Positions 1 to 9,660 of a stretch of DNA of 64,000 bases are shown piece after piece. The DNA comes from CAYTZN01 sp964442495 (GTDB lineage Bacteria > Pseudomonadota > Gammaproteobacteria > Legionellales > Legionellaceae). Each line of letters opens with the position of its first letter. The stretch's first letter is position 1. Where the stretch lies: assembly GCA_964442495.1 (NCBI GenBank), contig CAYTZN010000005.1, positions 62,001 through 126,000 on the forward strand, written 5' to 3'. The position numbers were made by a program, and so were the translations under genes. The notes beneath the pieces were generated by a model. It was given only the letters and a program-made list of their open reading frames with translations, was not told the origin of the DNA and made no database searches.

Positions 1-129
1 ACTGATTTACCTCGGAATAAAGGGAAAATCCATGCCCTATTTCATTGAAGTAACATGGATTATTTGGCTTATTATTGTGCTCAGCAAGGTACTTATTCAC
101 TGATTAAACATGCATTTTAGGGACAAGCC

Positions 130-1737
130 ATGGCAAAAATCATCACTGAACTTAACCCCAAAAGCACTGAATTTAAGGCTAATCAAGCAGCAATGCAAAT
201 ACTACTTGATAAGCTTCAAAAAACAGTGGCCACCATTGCGCTGGGTGGGAACGAAAAAGCGCGAGCCAGGCATTTGCAACATGGAAAATTATTACCAAGA
301 GAACGCTTAGAGCACCTTTTGGATAAAGGCAGTCCCTTTTTGGAGCTATCTCAATTAGCCGCATTTGAAGTGTATGACGACGCAGTCCCTGCCGCCGGTT
401 TAATCACAGGCATTGGGCGTATTTTTGGCCAAGAATGCATGATTGTTATCAATGATGCGACCGTAAAAGGTGGCACGTATTACCCACTCACGGTTAAAAA
501 ACACTTACGAGCACAAGACATTGCCAAAGCAAACCATCTCCCTTGCATTTACTTGGTGGATTCGGGCGGTGCTTTTTTACCTCGGCAGGATGAGGTTTTT
601 CCTGATCGCGATCACTTTGGACGTATTTTTTACAATCAAGCGCAGTTGTCTGCTCAAAATATTCCGCAAATAGCTGTGGTCATGGGTTCTTGCACCGCTG
701 GTGGAGCTTATGTGCCTGCTATGGCCGACGAGTCCATCATGGTTAGAAATCAAGCCACCATTTTTTTAGGCGGCCCACCCTTGGTAAAAGCGGCCACGGG
801 TGAAATCATCAGCGCTGAAGAATTAGGTGGTGCTGATGTACATTGTCGACAATCAGGGGTTGCTGACTATTTTGCTGAAAACGATGCCCATGCCCTGCAT
901 TTAGCACGTGTGGCCATCAGCCACTTAAACCGTAGCAAACCTAAAGCTGAATGCCGAATTGAAAGTGTAGAGCCTCTATATGATGTAAGTGAGCTCAATG
1001 GAATTGTCCCGGCTGATTCGCGCAAACCCTTTGATATTCGAGAAATCATTGCCCGTATTGTGGATAGCTCTGAATTTGATGAATTTAAGGCATTGTTTGG
1101 AACCACATTGGTGTGTGGCTTTGCACACCTGTATGGGCACCCTATTGGAATCATTGCTAACAATGGCATCTTATTTGGCGAAAGCGCTCTAAAAGGCACA
1201 CATTTTATTGAATTATGCACCCAGCGCAACATACCCTTGATTTTTCTGCAAAACATTACGGGCTTTATGGTGGGCAGCAAGTATGAAGCAGCGGGTATTG
1301 CCAAACATGGAGCAAAAATGGTCATGGCTGTGGCCAATGCCGCTGTGCCTAAATTCACGGTCATTGTGGGCGGTAGTTTTGGGGCTGGCAACTATGCCAT
1401 GTGCGGGAGAGCTTTTGATCCTCGATTTTTATGGACATGGCCGAATGCACGTATTTCTGTCATGGGAGGAGAGCAGGCCGCCAATGTGCTTGCACAAGTT
1501 ACCCATGAAAAACACACTAAACAAGGGACCTCATGGTCACCCCAAGAAGAAAAACAATTTAAATCCACGTTAACCGAGCAATATGAAGCACAGGGTAACC
1601 CTTATTACGCCAGCGCTCGCTTGTGGGACGATGGTGTGATTGCTCCACAAGACACACGCAAAGTTTTAGGTTTGAGTTTATCCGCCGCATTAAATGCGCC
1701 CATTAATGCCACACGCTTTGGCGTGTTCCGTATGTAG
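130..1737 (+). CDS. liuB: 3-methylcrotonyl-CoA carboxylase, beta (carboxyltransferase) subunit
   Basis: Carboxyltransferase half of biotin-dependent methylcrotonyl-CoA carboxylase, which carboxylates 3-methylcrotonyl-CoA in leucine catabolism. The 535-residue length and the N-terminal crotonase-like fold fit the family: the acyl-CoA site runs through LVDSGGAFLPRQ (about 140-151) and GSCTAGGAYVPAM (about 187-199), and the second subdomain has FLQNITGFMVG and GGSFGAGNYAM. The ATG at 130 follows an AGGGACAAGCC ribosome site. It heads a tightly spaced set with the hydratase (10 bp downstream), the alpha subunit and HMG-CoA lyase, which makes MCC more likely than propionyl-CoA or geranyl-CoA carboxylase. 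An acyl-CoA dehydrogenase would be expected upstream, but only 129 bases are visible there and I could not identify it. Confidence 0.95.
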   Translation: MAKIITELNPKSTEFKANQAAMQILLDKLQKTVATIALGGNEKARARHLQHGKLLPRERLEHLLDKGSPFLELSQLAAFEVYDDAVPAAGLITGIGRIFGQECMIVINDATVKGGTYYPLTVKKHLRAQDIAKANHLPCIYLVDSGGAFLPRQDEVFPDRDHFGRIFYNQAQLSAQNIPQIAVVMGSCTAGGAYVPAMADESIMVRNQATIFLGGPPLVKAATGEIISAEELGGADVHCRQSGVADYFAENDAHALHLARVAISHLNRSKPKAECRIESVEPLYDVSELNGIVPADSRKPFDIREIIARIVDSSEFDEFKALFGTTLVCGFAHLYGHPIGIIANNGILFGESALKGTHFIELCTQRNIPLIFLQNITGFMVGSKYEAAGIAKHGAKMVMAVANAAVPKFTVIVGGSFGAGNYAMCGRAFDPRFLWTWPNARISVMGGEQAANVLAQVTHEKHTKQGTSWSPQEEKQFKSTLTEQYEAQGNPYYASARLWDDGVIAPQDTRKVLGLSLSAALNAPINATRFGVFRM

Positions 1738-1747
1738 GATAACTAAT

Positions 1748-2524
1748 ATGAGTGATGTGCTTCACGAACAGCAAGGTCATGTACTGTTAATAACACTCAA
1801 TCGAATCAACAAACATAACGCATTTGATGATATTTTATTGAGTGACTTGCAACTGATATTAGACAAAGCACAACATGATCCAACCGTACGGGTGATTATT
1901 CTTAAAGCCCATGGTCGCCACTTCTCTGCCGGCGCCGATGCCTTATGGATGCAACGCATGACACACTTTAATGAAGAAGAAAACATAGCAGACGCCCTTA
2001 TTTTAGCTCGCCTGATGCACACCTTGTATCACCATTCAAAACCGACTCTAGCCATGGTTCATGGTGCAGCTTTTGGAGGCGGTGCAGGCTTGGTTGCAGC
2101 TTGCGATATTGCAATTGCCGCTGACAACGCACGGTTTTGTTTTTCTGAAGTCAAACTGGGCTTGATTCCCGCAGTGATTAGTCCTTATGTTATCAAAGCC
2201 ATTGGTGAAAAAGCAGCTCTTGGGCTATTCATGAGCGCTGAAACGTTTGATGCGAAACGAGCGCTTGAATTACAACTGGTCAATCATTGTGTGCCAGAAA
2301 AGGAACTCCAAAGCTACACAATGGCTTATGCACAAAAAATAGCCACATCAGCACCAGGAGCTGTGATGGCAGCCAAGTCATTGGTTCGCCAGATAGGAAG
2401 CCTGCCTTTGAATGAAAAATTACAACACCTCACCGCGACCTTGATAGCTAAACAACGAACCTCGAAGGAAGGACAACAGGGCTTGCAGGCTTTTTTAAAC
2501 AAAGAAACACCAAACTGGGATTAA
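1748..2524 (+). CDS. liuC: Methylglutaconyl-CoA hydratase (enoyl-CoA hydratase family)
   Basis: Crotonase-family hydratase of 258 residues, expected to convert 3-methylglutaconyl-CoA to HMG-CoA, the step between the carboxylase and the lyase encoded next to it. Visible motifs are SAGADALWMQ (oxyanion-hole loop, about 62-71), GAAFGGGAGLVAACDIA (second oxyanion segment) and SEVKLGLIPAVIS with the catalytic-type glutamate. I chose the ATG at 1748 because it follows the liuB stop by 10 bases and gives the usual family N-terminus; an in-frame start further upstream would overlap liuB. It lies 6 bases ahead of the alpha subunit, so translation is probably coupled. The specific substrate is inferred from the operon; the fold is clear. 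Confidence 0.92.
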   Translation: MSDVLHEQQGHVLLITLNRINKHNAFDDILLSDLQLILDKAQHDPTVRVIILKAHGRHFSAGADALWMQRMTHFNEEENIADALILARLMHTLYHHSKPTLAMVHGAAFGGGAGLVAACDIAIAADNARFCFSEVKLGLIPAVISPYVIKAIGEKAALGLFMSAETFDAKRALELQLVNHCVPEKELQSYTMAYAQKIATSAPGAVMAAKSLVRQIGSLPLNEKLQHLTATLIAKQRTSKEGQQGLQAFLNKETPNWD

Positions 2525-2530
2525 GTCATT

Positions 2531-4495
2531 ATGTTTAATAAACTTCTCATTGCCAATCGCGGTGAAATTGCTTGTCGCATCATCAAGACCGCTCGTCGAA
2601 TGGGCATTGAGTCAGTGGCTATTTATTCGACGGCTGATAGAGAAAGCCTGCATGTAAAGCTTGCTGATAGTGCTTTTTGCATTGGTGATCCTGCTGCGAG
2701 TAAAAGTTATTTAAACATGGATGCCATTATAGCAACAGCCATTGCAAGCAAAGCCCAAGCCATTCATCCAGGGTATGGTTTTTTATCTGAAAACCCACAT
2801 TTTGCGCGCGCCTGTGAAGCAGCAGGAATTGTCTTTGTCGGCCCTTCTATATTTGCAATGGAAGCCATGGCATCCAAACAATTTGCCAAACAACTGCTTG
2901 AAAAAACCACGATACCCCTTACCCCAGGCTACCACGGCAAAGATCAATCCGACGAGCAGCTTCTCATACAAGCCATCCAAATTGGTTTTCCGGTCCTTCT
3001 TAAAGCGGCCGCTGGCGGTGGGGGAAAAGGCATGCGCGCTGTTTATCAAAAGGGTGATTTTAAAGAAGCATTGGCAGGTGCACGTCGAGAAGCGATGGCG
3101 AGCTTTGCTGATGACACCATGCTGATTGAAAAATTAATCATAGAGCCTCGGCATGTCGAAATACAAATCATGGCGGATAACCATGGCAATATTGTTCATC
3201 TTTTTGAGAGAGACTGCTCTATACAACGTCGTCATCAGAAAATAATTGAAGAGGCTCCTGCTCCCAATTTACCCAACACCTTACGAAAAAAACTCGGTGA
3301 AGCAGCGATTGCTGTGGCCCAAAAAATTGATTATCGTGGCGCAGGTACCGTTGAATTTTTAGTCGACAAGGACTTTCATTTTTATTTCATGGAAATGAAC
3401 ACGCGTCTCCAAGTAGAGCACCCCGTCACAGAAATGATCACAAGACTTGATTTAGTCGAGTGGCAATTACGAATTGCAGCCAACGAACCCCTCCCCGCTA
3501 CCCAAGAAAAAATTCATGCTTATGGTCATGCCATTGAATGCCGAATTTACGCTGAAGATCCTGAAAAAGAATTTATACCCTCCATTGGACAACTCCACTT
3601 TATAGAATTACCAGAGGGTGATGGGCTGCGTATTGACACGGGCGTAGAGCGCGGCTCCAACATCACCATGTACTATGATCCCATGATAGCTAAATTAATC
3701 GCCTGGGGAGAAAATCGTACTGAAGCACTACAGCGTTTACAACAAGCACTTAAGCATTATCACATCGGTGGGGTGAAAACGAACATTGCATTTCTACAAG
3801 GCATTTTAAAACAGCCAGCATTTATGGATGCTCACTTAAGCACCCATTTCCTAAATAAGCACCCTATTAAAACATCGCCCATTCCTAAACAAGAAGCGCT
3901 TATCATGGCTGCGAGCATGGAGTATTTAAACCAATTAAACACAATGGTCGACCCTCTTTATAAAGATACCTTTTCTTGGCAAATGCATCTCCCCACGCAT
4001 TGGTACAGTCGCTACCTTATCCATGGCGAACAATTAGACGTTAAGATAACCCCCATTGACAAACAACAACTCACCCTTGAACACGCTCAAAAAACCTTTA
4101 GCGTGCGGGCAAACCTCACGAAAAATACACTTAACATTACAGATAATCACCATCTTCATCTTCAAGCTTTAATAGACGAGACGGATGGGACGCTCACTTT
4201 ATATACCTCAGATGGTGCGATTACCGTCGAATCCCTCACGGGCCTATTTAAATCCAACGCTACTGCAAAAACCAACCATAAATTAACCGCACCAATGCCA
4301 TCGACTGTGGTTGCCATATTGAAAAACATTGGTGATACCATTAAAGCTGGCGAACGATTAATGGTGTTGGAAGCCATGAAAATGGAGCATACCATTCATG
4401 CCCCTAACGATGGCCTCTTAGCAGAGATTTTTTATGAAATAGGCGCCCAAGTAAATGAGGGCGCTGAACTTGGACGAATCGTAACACCACCGTAA
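2531..4495 (+). CDS. liuD: 3-methylcrotonyl-CoA carboxylase, alpha (biotin) subunit
   Basis: Biotin carboxylase plus biotin carrier protein, 654 residues. The N-terminal biotin carboxylase begins with NKLLIANRGEIACRI, has the ATP-grasp glycine loop AAAGGGGKGMRAV (about 160-172) and the HVEIQIMADNHGN and EMNTRLQVEHPVTE segments. The C-terminal carrier domain ends with the biotinylation motif EAMKMEH, the lysine being residue 617. It pairs with the beta subunit two genes upstream to form the MCC holoenzyme. A 59-base gap separates it from HMG-CoA lyase, the longest spacing in the operon. Confidence 0.95.
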   Translation: MFNKLLIANRGEIACRIIKTARRMGIESVAIYSTADRESLHVKLADSAFCIGDPAASKSYLNMDAIIATAIASKAQAIHPGYGFLSENPHFARACEAAGIVFVGPSIFAMEAMASKQFAKQLLEKTTIPLTPGYHGKDQSDEQLLIQAIQIGFPVLLKAAAGGGGKGMRAVYQKGDFKEALAGARREAMASFADDTMLIEKLIIEPRHVEIQIMADNHGNIVHLFERDCSIQRRHQKIIEEAPAPNLPNTLRKKLGEAAIAVAQKIDYRGAGTVEFLVDKDFHFYFMEMNTRLQVEHPVTEMITRLDLVEWQLRIAANEPLPATQEKIHAYGHAIECRIYAEDPEKEFIPSIGQLHFIELPEGDGLRIDTGVERGSNITMYYDPMIAKLIAWGENRTEALQRLQQALKHYHIGGVKTNIAFLQGILKQPAFMDAHLSTHFLNKHPIKTSPIPKQEALIMAASMEYLNQLNTMVDPLYKDTFSWQMHLPTHWYSRYLIHGEQLDVKITPIDKQQLTLEHAQKTFSVRANLTKNTLNITDNHHLHLQALIDETDGTLTLYTSDGAITVESLTGLFKSNATAKTNHKLTAPMPSTVVAILKNIGDTIKAGERLMVLEAMKMEHTIHAPNDGLLAEIFYEIGAQVNEGAELGRIVTPP

Positions 4496-4554
4496 CGATA
4501 CTCTTTTTTAATACGAAGACTTTACTTGGAATTTAACAGAGGGCATAAACTAAC

Positions 4555-5460
4555 ATGAACTATCCACCGCATGTAACCATTATTGAGGTTGGACCGCGCG
4601 ATGGTTTACAAAATGAGCCCACCTTTGTGGCTACCGCCCAAAAAATAGCGTTTATTAATCTTTTAAGCCAAAGTGGTCTTCAACACATTGAGGTAACAAG
4701 CTTTGTTTCCGCGAAAGCCATCCCGCAGTTGGCTGATGGTTCAGCTGTTTTCTCTGCTATTGATAAGCCAGAAGGGGTCCATTTTTCAGCATTAATTCCA
4801 AACGAGCAAGGCATGAATAAAGCCCTCGAAATGGGTGTCAAGAACATTGCCATCTTTACTGCCGCAAGTGACGTTTTCAATCAACATAACATCAACTGCT
4901 CCATTGCCGAAAGTATCGAACGCGCAATACCCGTGATGAAACTTGCAAAAACCCATGCCATCACTGTACGCGGATACATTTCATGTGTGCTAGGGTGCCC
5001 TTATCAAGGGGAAATCACGCCGAGTAACGTTATGCCTATCGTAGAACAACTACTAACGCTTGGGGTAGAAGAAATCAGCTTGGGCGACACTATAGGTGTA
5101 GGCACGCCTAAACAGACCAAAGCCTTGATTCGAGCGCTAAGTACCTCGTTATCTTTATCAAACATTGCTTTTCATTTTCATGACACGTATGGCCAAGCCA
5201 TAACAAATACATATGCCGCTCTTGAGTGCGGTATTACTCGATTTGACAGCTCTGTTGCAGGATTGGGTGGCTGCCCCTATGCACGGGGTGCTAGTGGGAA
5301 TGTTGCAACCGAAGATATCCTTTATTTAATGCATGGACTGGGCATTGAAACAGGCATTGACATTTATAAAATAGTGACGGCTGGAGAGATGATTTGCAAA
5401 GCCCTTGGTCGTAAAAATCAATCAAAAGTAGCTAATGCGTTGTTAGGAAATCCAGGCTAA
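4555..5460 (+). CDS. liuE: Hydroxymethylglutaryl-CoA lyase
   Basis: Cleaves HMG-CoA to acetyl-CoA and acetoacetate, the last step of leucine breakdown. The 301-residue TIM-barrel protein has the N-terminal EVGPRDGLQNEP motif (11-22, with Arg15 and Asp16), the HFHD metal-ligand pair (His217, His219) and the family signature GLGGCPYARGASGN with catalytic-loop Cys240. It is the last enzyme of the leucine operon. A kinase-like gene begins 19 bases after its stop, so the two may share a transcript. Confidence 0.94.
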   Translation: MNYPPHVTIIEVGPRDGLQNEPTFVATAQKIAFINLLSQSGLQHIEVTSFVSAKAIPQLADGSAVFSAIDKPEGVHFSALIPNEQGMNKALEMGVKNIAIFTAASDVFNQHNINCSIAESIERAIPVMKLAKTHAITVRGYISCVLGCPYQGEITPSNVMPIVEQLLTLGVEEISLGDTIGVGTPKQTKALIRALSTSLSLSNIAFHFHDTYGQAITNTYAALECGITRFDSSVAGLGGCPYARGASGNVATEDILYLMHGLGIETGIDIYKIVTAGEMICKALGRKNQSKVANALLGNPG

Positions 5461-5479
5461 GCAAAAAGAAGGATAAACC

Positions 5480-7030
5480 ATGCCCAAAATTCTTCACCCT
5501 GAAACAATGTCTCGAGAAGAAACAAAACTACTTTTTGATTTTTTTGAATCACAACGAACGCTAGGAGTGCGGCTCTGGAGTTGCGACAAGGTCTACACGT
5601 TTTCAAATCATGCCGCCTTTCAATTTCCCTCCATGGTCATTGAGCGCGCTCGCAAAGACGGTAAAACCGGGGTTCGATATGAATTTTTTCGTAAACACCC
5701 CTACGCTCGCGGCGGTAAAAGCACCGTTCATCAAATCCAAGGCACCCTAGCGCTACAAAAAGAAACTGCTATATATAAGCCCTACGGCTTAAAAAGAGTA
5801 TCTTTAAATAAGCCTAGTGAAAAAAAACGCCTCATTAAGATACAGGAGCATTATGATACTTTTCCAATAGAGCGAGTAGAAAACGAATATCAAATAAGCC
5901 GTAAAGCCTCTCACCTTGCCATCAAGCCCCCAACGCTAATAGGCGATACCAGTTATACGGTCATGCGAGAAATAAAGGGCGAGAATTTATTTAATATAAT
6001 TCTTGATGATTCAACAGCTATTTCGTTAACTATTGCCGAACGTCTTGAGATAAATCAAGCGTTGTTAAAAGCGCTAAAAGAGCAAGTAACCGACAAAGGT
6101 ATTATTCATTGCGATATAAAATGTGAAAATATTATTATCGATAAAGGCCCCCCTATTTCCGCCACTATTTTTGACTATGGCTTTAGTAGTCTAATCAGCG
6201 ATAAGAATCCAATGCCATCAGGGGGAACATTGGCTTACGCGGCGCCTGAACTCTTTAATGACATGAAAACCGCAAAAAGTGATGTGTTTTCCTTGGGGCG
6301 TGTGATGGCATTATTATGGCGAGTCGATATATTCAGTTATCTTCCCCAAACACCAGCTCAAGCACAAAGAAATGCACTAAATGTAGATTTAGGCGGATTG
6401 TTTAAAGGCATAGAACACCAGCTATCCGCTGAAAATATGGCCGACATTAAAGCCATCTTAGCCGCCATGCTAGCCCCAAAACCCGAAGATAGGATCACCC
6501 TTGACGAAGCCATTGTAGCGTTTAACGACATTACTCTACCTAAAGACGCCATGCAAATGCCTATCGTTCGGCCATTATCTAAAATAACATATGATGAATG
6601 TCAGCAAAGAATAGAGCATCTTTTAAAAGAAGTAACCACACTTGAAAAACATGTTACTACTTTAAAGCAAAAAGAAAACATTTATGCGGCGACTAAGATA
6701 GAATCGTTTAGAGAATACCTAACCCTACAACTAAAAGAGTTACAAAACATGACGTTTGCTGAGTATAAAGAGGATGGGCCTTTGATCATCGAGCGCTGTA
6801 AAAAAAGACTAAAAAATGACTTGCCGCTTCTCCAAATCCTATCCCACAACAATTACATTTTTACAAACATTGCATTGGCATTTGCAGGGCTTGGATTTAT
6901 CTACTTCATAGGATGCTTATTAAACAAAGCCTTTACAGGACACTTTTTATTTTTCACCACCAATCCATACAAAAGCGTTATTGAGGAGGGACTAAGAAGT
7001 ATCGACCCGAGAGCATCTCCGCCTAAATGA
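5480..7030 (+). CDS. Protein kinase-like protein with C-terminal membrane anchor (effector candidate)
   Basis: 516 residues with a divergent eukaryotic-type kinase fold. Visible landmarks: candidate VAIK lysine K100, catalytic loop HCDIKCEN (210-217, Asp212 and Asn217), DYG in place of DFG (232-234), APE (255-257) and SDVFSLG (267-273). The HRD arginine is a cysteine, so it would be a non-RD kinase; the ATP- and metal-binding residues appear intact. A coiled-coil-prone segment (about 372-425) and one transmembrane helix (about 461-481) follow, then a short tail. The ATG follows AGAAGGATAAACC, 19 bases after the HMG-CoA lyase stop. Kinases of this shape in Legionella are often Dot/Icm effectors (LegK type); that role is inferred. 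A bacterial regulatory kinase is the alternative. Confidence 0.75.
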   Translation: MPKILHPETMSREETKLLFDFFESQRTLGVRLWSCDKVYTFSNHAAFQFPSMVIERARKDGKTGVRYEFFRKHPYARGGKSTVHQIQGTLALQKETAIYKPYGLKRVSLNKPSEKKRLIKIQEHYDTFPIERVENEYQISRKASHLAIKPPTLIGDTSYTVMREIKGENLFNIILDDSTAISLTIAERLEINQALLKALKEQVTDKGIIHCDIKCENIIIDKGPPISATIFDYGFSSLISDKNPMPSGGTLAYAAPELFNDMKTAKSDVFSLGRVMALLWRVDIFSYLPQTPAQAQRNALNVDLGGLFKGIEHQLSAENMADIKAILAAMLAPKPEDRITLDEAIVAFNDITLPKDAMQMPIVRPLSKITYDECQQRIEHLLKEVTTLEKHVTTLKQKENIYAATKIESFREYLTLQLKELQNMTFAEYKEDGPLIIERCKKRLKNDLPLLQILSHNNYIFTNIALAFAGLGFIYFIGCLLNKAFTGHFLFFTTNPYKSVIEEGLRSIDPRASPPK

Positions 7031-7144
7031 ACCTGTTGACTGCTTACATAAAACAAAAATTCCATTAATCGGAACCAAAAAAAGACTACTCTATTCATAT
7101 CAAAACCATTCATCAATACTCGTGAGATTAAGCGCCTCTAAACC

Positions 7145-7173
7145 TTGACATTAATTAAGCCCGCGCTTAGCAT
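7145..7173 (+). promoter_or_regulatory. Sigma70-type promoter of the polyprenyl synthase gene
   Basis: TTGACA (7145-7150), a 17-base spacer and TAGCAT (7168-7173), placed 28 bases before the ATG. The -35 is a perfect consensus match. It explains how ispB is expressed independently of the leucine operon upstream. Confidence 0.6.
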
Positions 7174-7201
7174 TCATTGATTGTTAGTTTAAGGAAACGC
7201 G

Positions 7202-8170
7202 ATGGATGTTGACCATTTGCGAGCATTGGTAAGTGATGATTTTGCAGCAGTAAACACGCTTATTTTCGATAAAATTCAATCGGAAATAAGTCTTATTGAT
7301 GATTTAGCTAATCATATTGTGCGAAGTGGTGGCAAGCGTTTACGCCCGCTCATTATACTGCTCGTAAGTCACGCCTGTGGTTATAAAGGTAAAAATCATA
7401 TTCTTTTGGCTGCTATGGTGGAGTTTTTTCACACCGCTACGCTATTGCACGACGACGTCGTGGATGAATCCACCTTACGTCGAGGACGAAAAACAGCGAA
7501 CGAAATCTGGGGAAGCAAAGCAAGTATTTTGGTAGGGGATTACCTCTTAACCCAATACATGCAACTCATGATAAATGTTGGCGACTTAAAAATCATGCAA
7601 CTTTTAACCGATATATCTCACGAAATTGGTTGTGGTGAATTAAAGCAATTGTCCAATCGTCATAATGTAGCCCTCACTGAAGAGGAATATTTTGATGTCA
7701 TTCGCGCTAAAACCTCCCTGCTCTTTGCTACCTCATCGAAGTTAGGCGCCCTTATTAGCCATGCTAGTGAAGAAATAGAAAATGGCTTATACGATTATGG
7801 TTTGCATCTAGGGAATGCCTTTCAGTTAATTGATGATGCACTTGATTACTGCTCAGATGCCAAAACCATTGGTAAAAACATTGGCGATGATTTGGCAGAT
7901 GGAAAAGCCACCCTCCCCTTGCTGCATGTTTTAAAACATGGTTCAGAAGAACAACAACGCTATGTTAAAGAAAGCTTGCAACAAGGAACATTGCAATACT
8001 TACCTGAAATATTAGACGCGCTAGCGTCAACCAAAGCCATCGAACATACCCGTCGCATTGCTGCAGACGAAGTTGCCCTTGCTCTTCTGTCACTGCAAGT
8101 ATTACCAAATTCCGTGTATAAAGATGCGCTTGCTGACCTCGCACGTTATGCTATAGAACGCGACCATTAA
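7202..8170 (+). CDS. ispB: Octaprenyl diphosphate synthase
   Basis: Trans-isoprenyl diphosphate synthase making the ubiquinone side chain. The 322-residue protein has GGKRLRP (43-49), the first aspartate-rich motif LLHDDVVDES with Asp84, Asp85 and Asp88, and the second motif QLIDDALDY near 215. Length and the lack of bulky residues just before the first motif fit a long-chain (C40-type) enzyme rather than the C15 enzyme, which is encoded separately at 24028. The ATG at 7202 follows TTTAAGGAAACGCG. In many gammaproteobacteria ispB sits beside rplU-rpmA-obgE; here that cluster is about 6 kb downstream, beyond an accessory patch. Confidence 0.93.
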   Translation: MDVDHLRALVSDDFAAVNTLIFDKIQSEISLIDDLANHIVRSGGKRLRPLIILLVSHACGYKGKNHILLAAMVEFFHTATLLHDDVVDESTLRRGRKTANEIWGSKASILVGDYLLTQYMQLMINVGDLKIMQLLTDISHEIGCGELKQLSNRHNVALTEEEYFDVIRAKTSLLFATSSKLGALISHASEEIENGLYDYGLHLGNAFQLIDDALDYCSDAKTIGKNIGDDLADGKATLPLLHVLKHGSEEQQRYVKESLQQGTLQYLPEILDALASTKAIEHTRRIAADEVALALLSLQVLPNSVYKDALADLARYAIERDH

Positions 8171-8192
8171 TCCTTTCAAAATCACAAAACAA

Positions 8193-8266
8193 CGGAGTGT
8201 AGCTCAGCCTGGTAGAGCACTGCCTTCGGGAGGCAGGGGTCGCAGGTTCAATTCCTGTCACTCCGA
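8193..8266 (+). tRNA. tRNA-Pro(CGG)
   Basis: Full cloverleaf of 74 bases without encoded CCA. The acceptor CGGAGTG pairs perfectly with CACTCCG and is followed by discriminator A. The anticodon stem CTGCC/GGCAG encloses loop TTCGGGA, giving anticodon CGG. The T arm is CGCAG-GTTCAATT-CCTGT-like. Confidence 0.95.
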
Positions 8267-8323
8267 TCGTAAACTCTCCTCCTTTTCAAATAAGGAGTCA
8301 GATTAAATCGGAATTAGTGCAAC

Positions 8324-9490
8324 TTACAGCCTAAAGGCTTTCATGCTCGATGCATTAGTGCTTTCTTCAAGATTTGTTTCTTCCTCGGAATTTACTTCTT
8401 CGTCATGATTTGCGAACATTTTGTTTCTGTCAGAATTTTTAGTTTTTCTGTAAATACTATTTCCAGCTTGTATGGCTTCTAGACCCGTTGAAGCACCTTC
8501 TTCTACAGGGGGCTGTATTTTTAGAGACTCACACACTGGATCTACGGCCGATGATGTTTGTTTTAAATTTTTTAAAAAATCAACGATAGATGGATTTAAG
8601 TCATGCCTTTCAGCCGCTTCAAAGATGGTTTTTCCATTCAAATTTAGAGCCATAAGATCAACACCAGGCTTCCATAAAAGTTTGAATTTCTCAAACCTAA
8701 GTGCGCTTCGGCTTTGCTTCTGCTCTTCAGAATCTTGGTACCTTATATCATAAAAAAGCTCATGTAAGGGGCTAATGCCTCTAAAGTAAAAACCTGCTGT
8801 ATTTGGAGCTTTTTCCAACAGTGCTTTTATCATAGCCAAATCGCCATCTCTGGCAGCAAGTGTAAGCGGGATATGATTAAAAGCATTTATAGTCTCACAA
8901 GCAAGTACAATATCCTTCTCTTCACCTGATTGTAGTAAGCATTTCACCACATCGGTATTTGCATGCCGCGCACCCAGAATTGCAAAGTGGAGGGGGGTAT
9001 AATTACTTTTATTTTTGCAGTGGGGCTCTTTAGTATGCGTTAATAAAAATTCAACAATAGGTAAATTATGACTGGGATTGAAATGGATATCCCGACTCTC
9101 TAGTGATTCTGGGGAATTCGATGTGGCATGATGTAAAGGAAGTTCGTTCCAATCATTTTTGATATTGGGGTTGGCTTTGTGTGCCACCAAAGATTTAATG
9201 ATCTCCAATTTAATATCTACCTCAGCCTTTGTTACATCTGCTATCCTCATTGCAGCGTAATGCAAAGGAGTATTTCCATGTATTGGACATTTGATATTAG
9301 GTTCAATACCATCCATAGCTAAAAGAAGATTAACAACAGGAAGATTTATGTTTAGCACTGCCATGTGAAGTGGTGCAAAACCTCTGTATTCACCACCCAA
9401 CAAAACGTTAGGTTTTTCTTGTTGCAAAGCCTTAATTTTTTCTAAATCGTCTTCTTTCCATGCTTTATCAAGTGCTTCATATAAATTCAC
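8324..9490 (-). CDS. Ankyrin repeat protein (effector candidate)
   Basis: 388 residues. Residues about 33-290 are ankyrin repeats, recognisable by recurring TPLHYAA, LPLHHAT, TPLHFAI and IPLTLAA units followed by a second helix with VVNLLL, IVEFLL or MIKALL. The C-terminal 50 residues are non-repetitive and rich in Glu and Ser (NSEEETNLEES) before a short hydrophobic end, resembling the E-block type secretion signal of Dot/Icm substrates. No membrane segment or catalytic domain is visible. It stands alone, in an accessory patch with transposase debris just upstream. Host-protein binding is inferred from the fold; targets cannot be read from the sequence. Confidence 0.85.
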   Translation of the reverse strand: MNLYEALDKAWKEDDLEKIKALQQEKPNVLLGGEYRGFAPLHMAVLNINLPVVNLLLAMDGIEPNIKCPIHGNTPLHYAAMRIADVTKAEVDIKLEIIKSLVAHKANPNIKNDWNELPLHHATSNSPESLESRDIHFNPSHNLPIVEFLLTHTKEPHCKNKSNYTPLHFAILGARHANTDVVKCLLQSGEEKDIVLACETINAFNHIPLTLAARDGDLAMIKALLEKAPNTAGFYFRGISPLHELFYDIRYQDSEEQKQSRSALRFEKFKLLWKPGVDLMALNLNGKTIFEAAERHDLNPSIVDFLKNLKQTSSAVDPVCESLKIQPPVEEGASTGLEAIQAGNSIYRKTKNSDRNKMFANHDEEVNSEEETNLEESTNASSMKAFRL

Positions 9491-9521
9491 ACAGCCTCTC
9501 TTTTTATTATTGTAAAAAAAT

Positions 9522-9560
9522 ATTATAAATGAACAGATCTTTTTTTAAATGTAATTTAAT
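9522..9560 (-). promoter_or_regulatory. Possible promoter with TTAA tandem, ankyrin gene
   Basis: On the minus strand a TATAAT hexamer lies at 9527-9522, about 32 bases before the ankyrin start. Upstream of it two TTAA cores are spaced 11 bases apart (within 9544-9560), the phasing of a PmrA box, but the flanking bases match the cTTAATATT half-site poorly. The -10 is credible; the PmrA reading is weak in such AT-rich sequence. Confidence 0.3.
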
Positions 9561-9660
9561 AGCTATAGTTGGCTGAACCATAGTAATCTACCGTAAATTT
9601 TCACACCACATTATACTGATGGCCTAGCCAAAAACAAATAAAGTGACATGCTTGGATTAT

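Noticed and set aside
1..129. End of an upstream acyl-CoA dehydrogenase
   Set aside because: Expected from operon order, but no frame in these bases gives recognisable C-terminal residues.
867..1391. 174-codon minus-strand frame
   Set aside because: Antisense to the carboxyltransferase gene, with no recognisable content.
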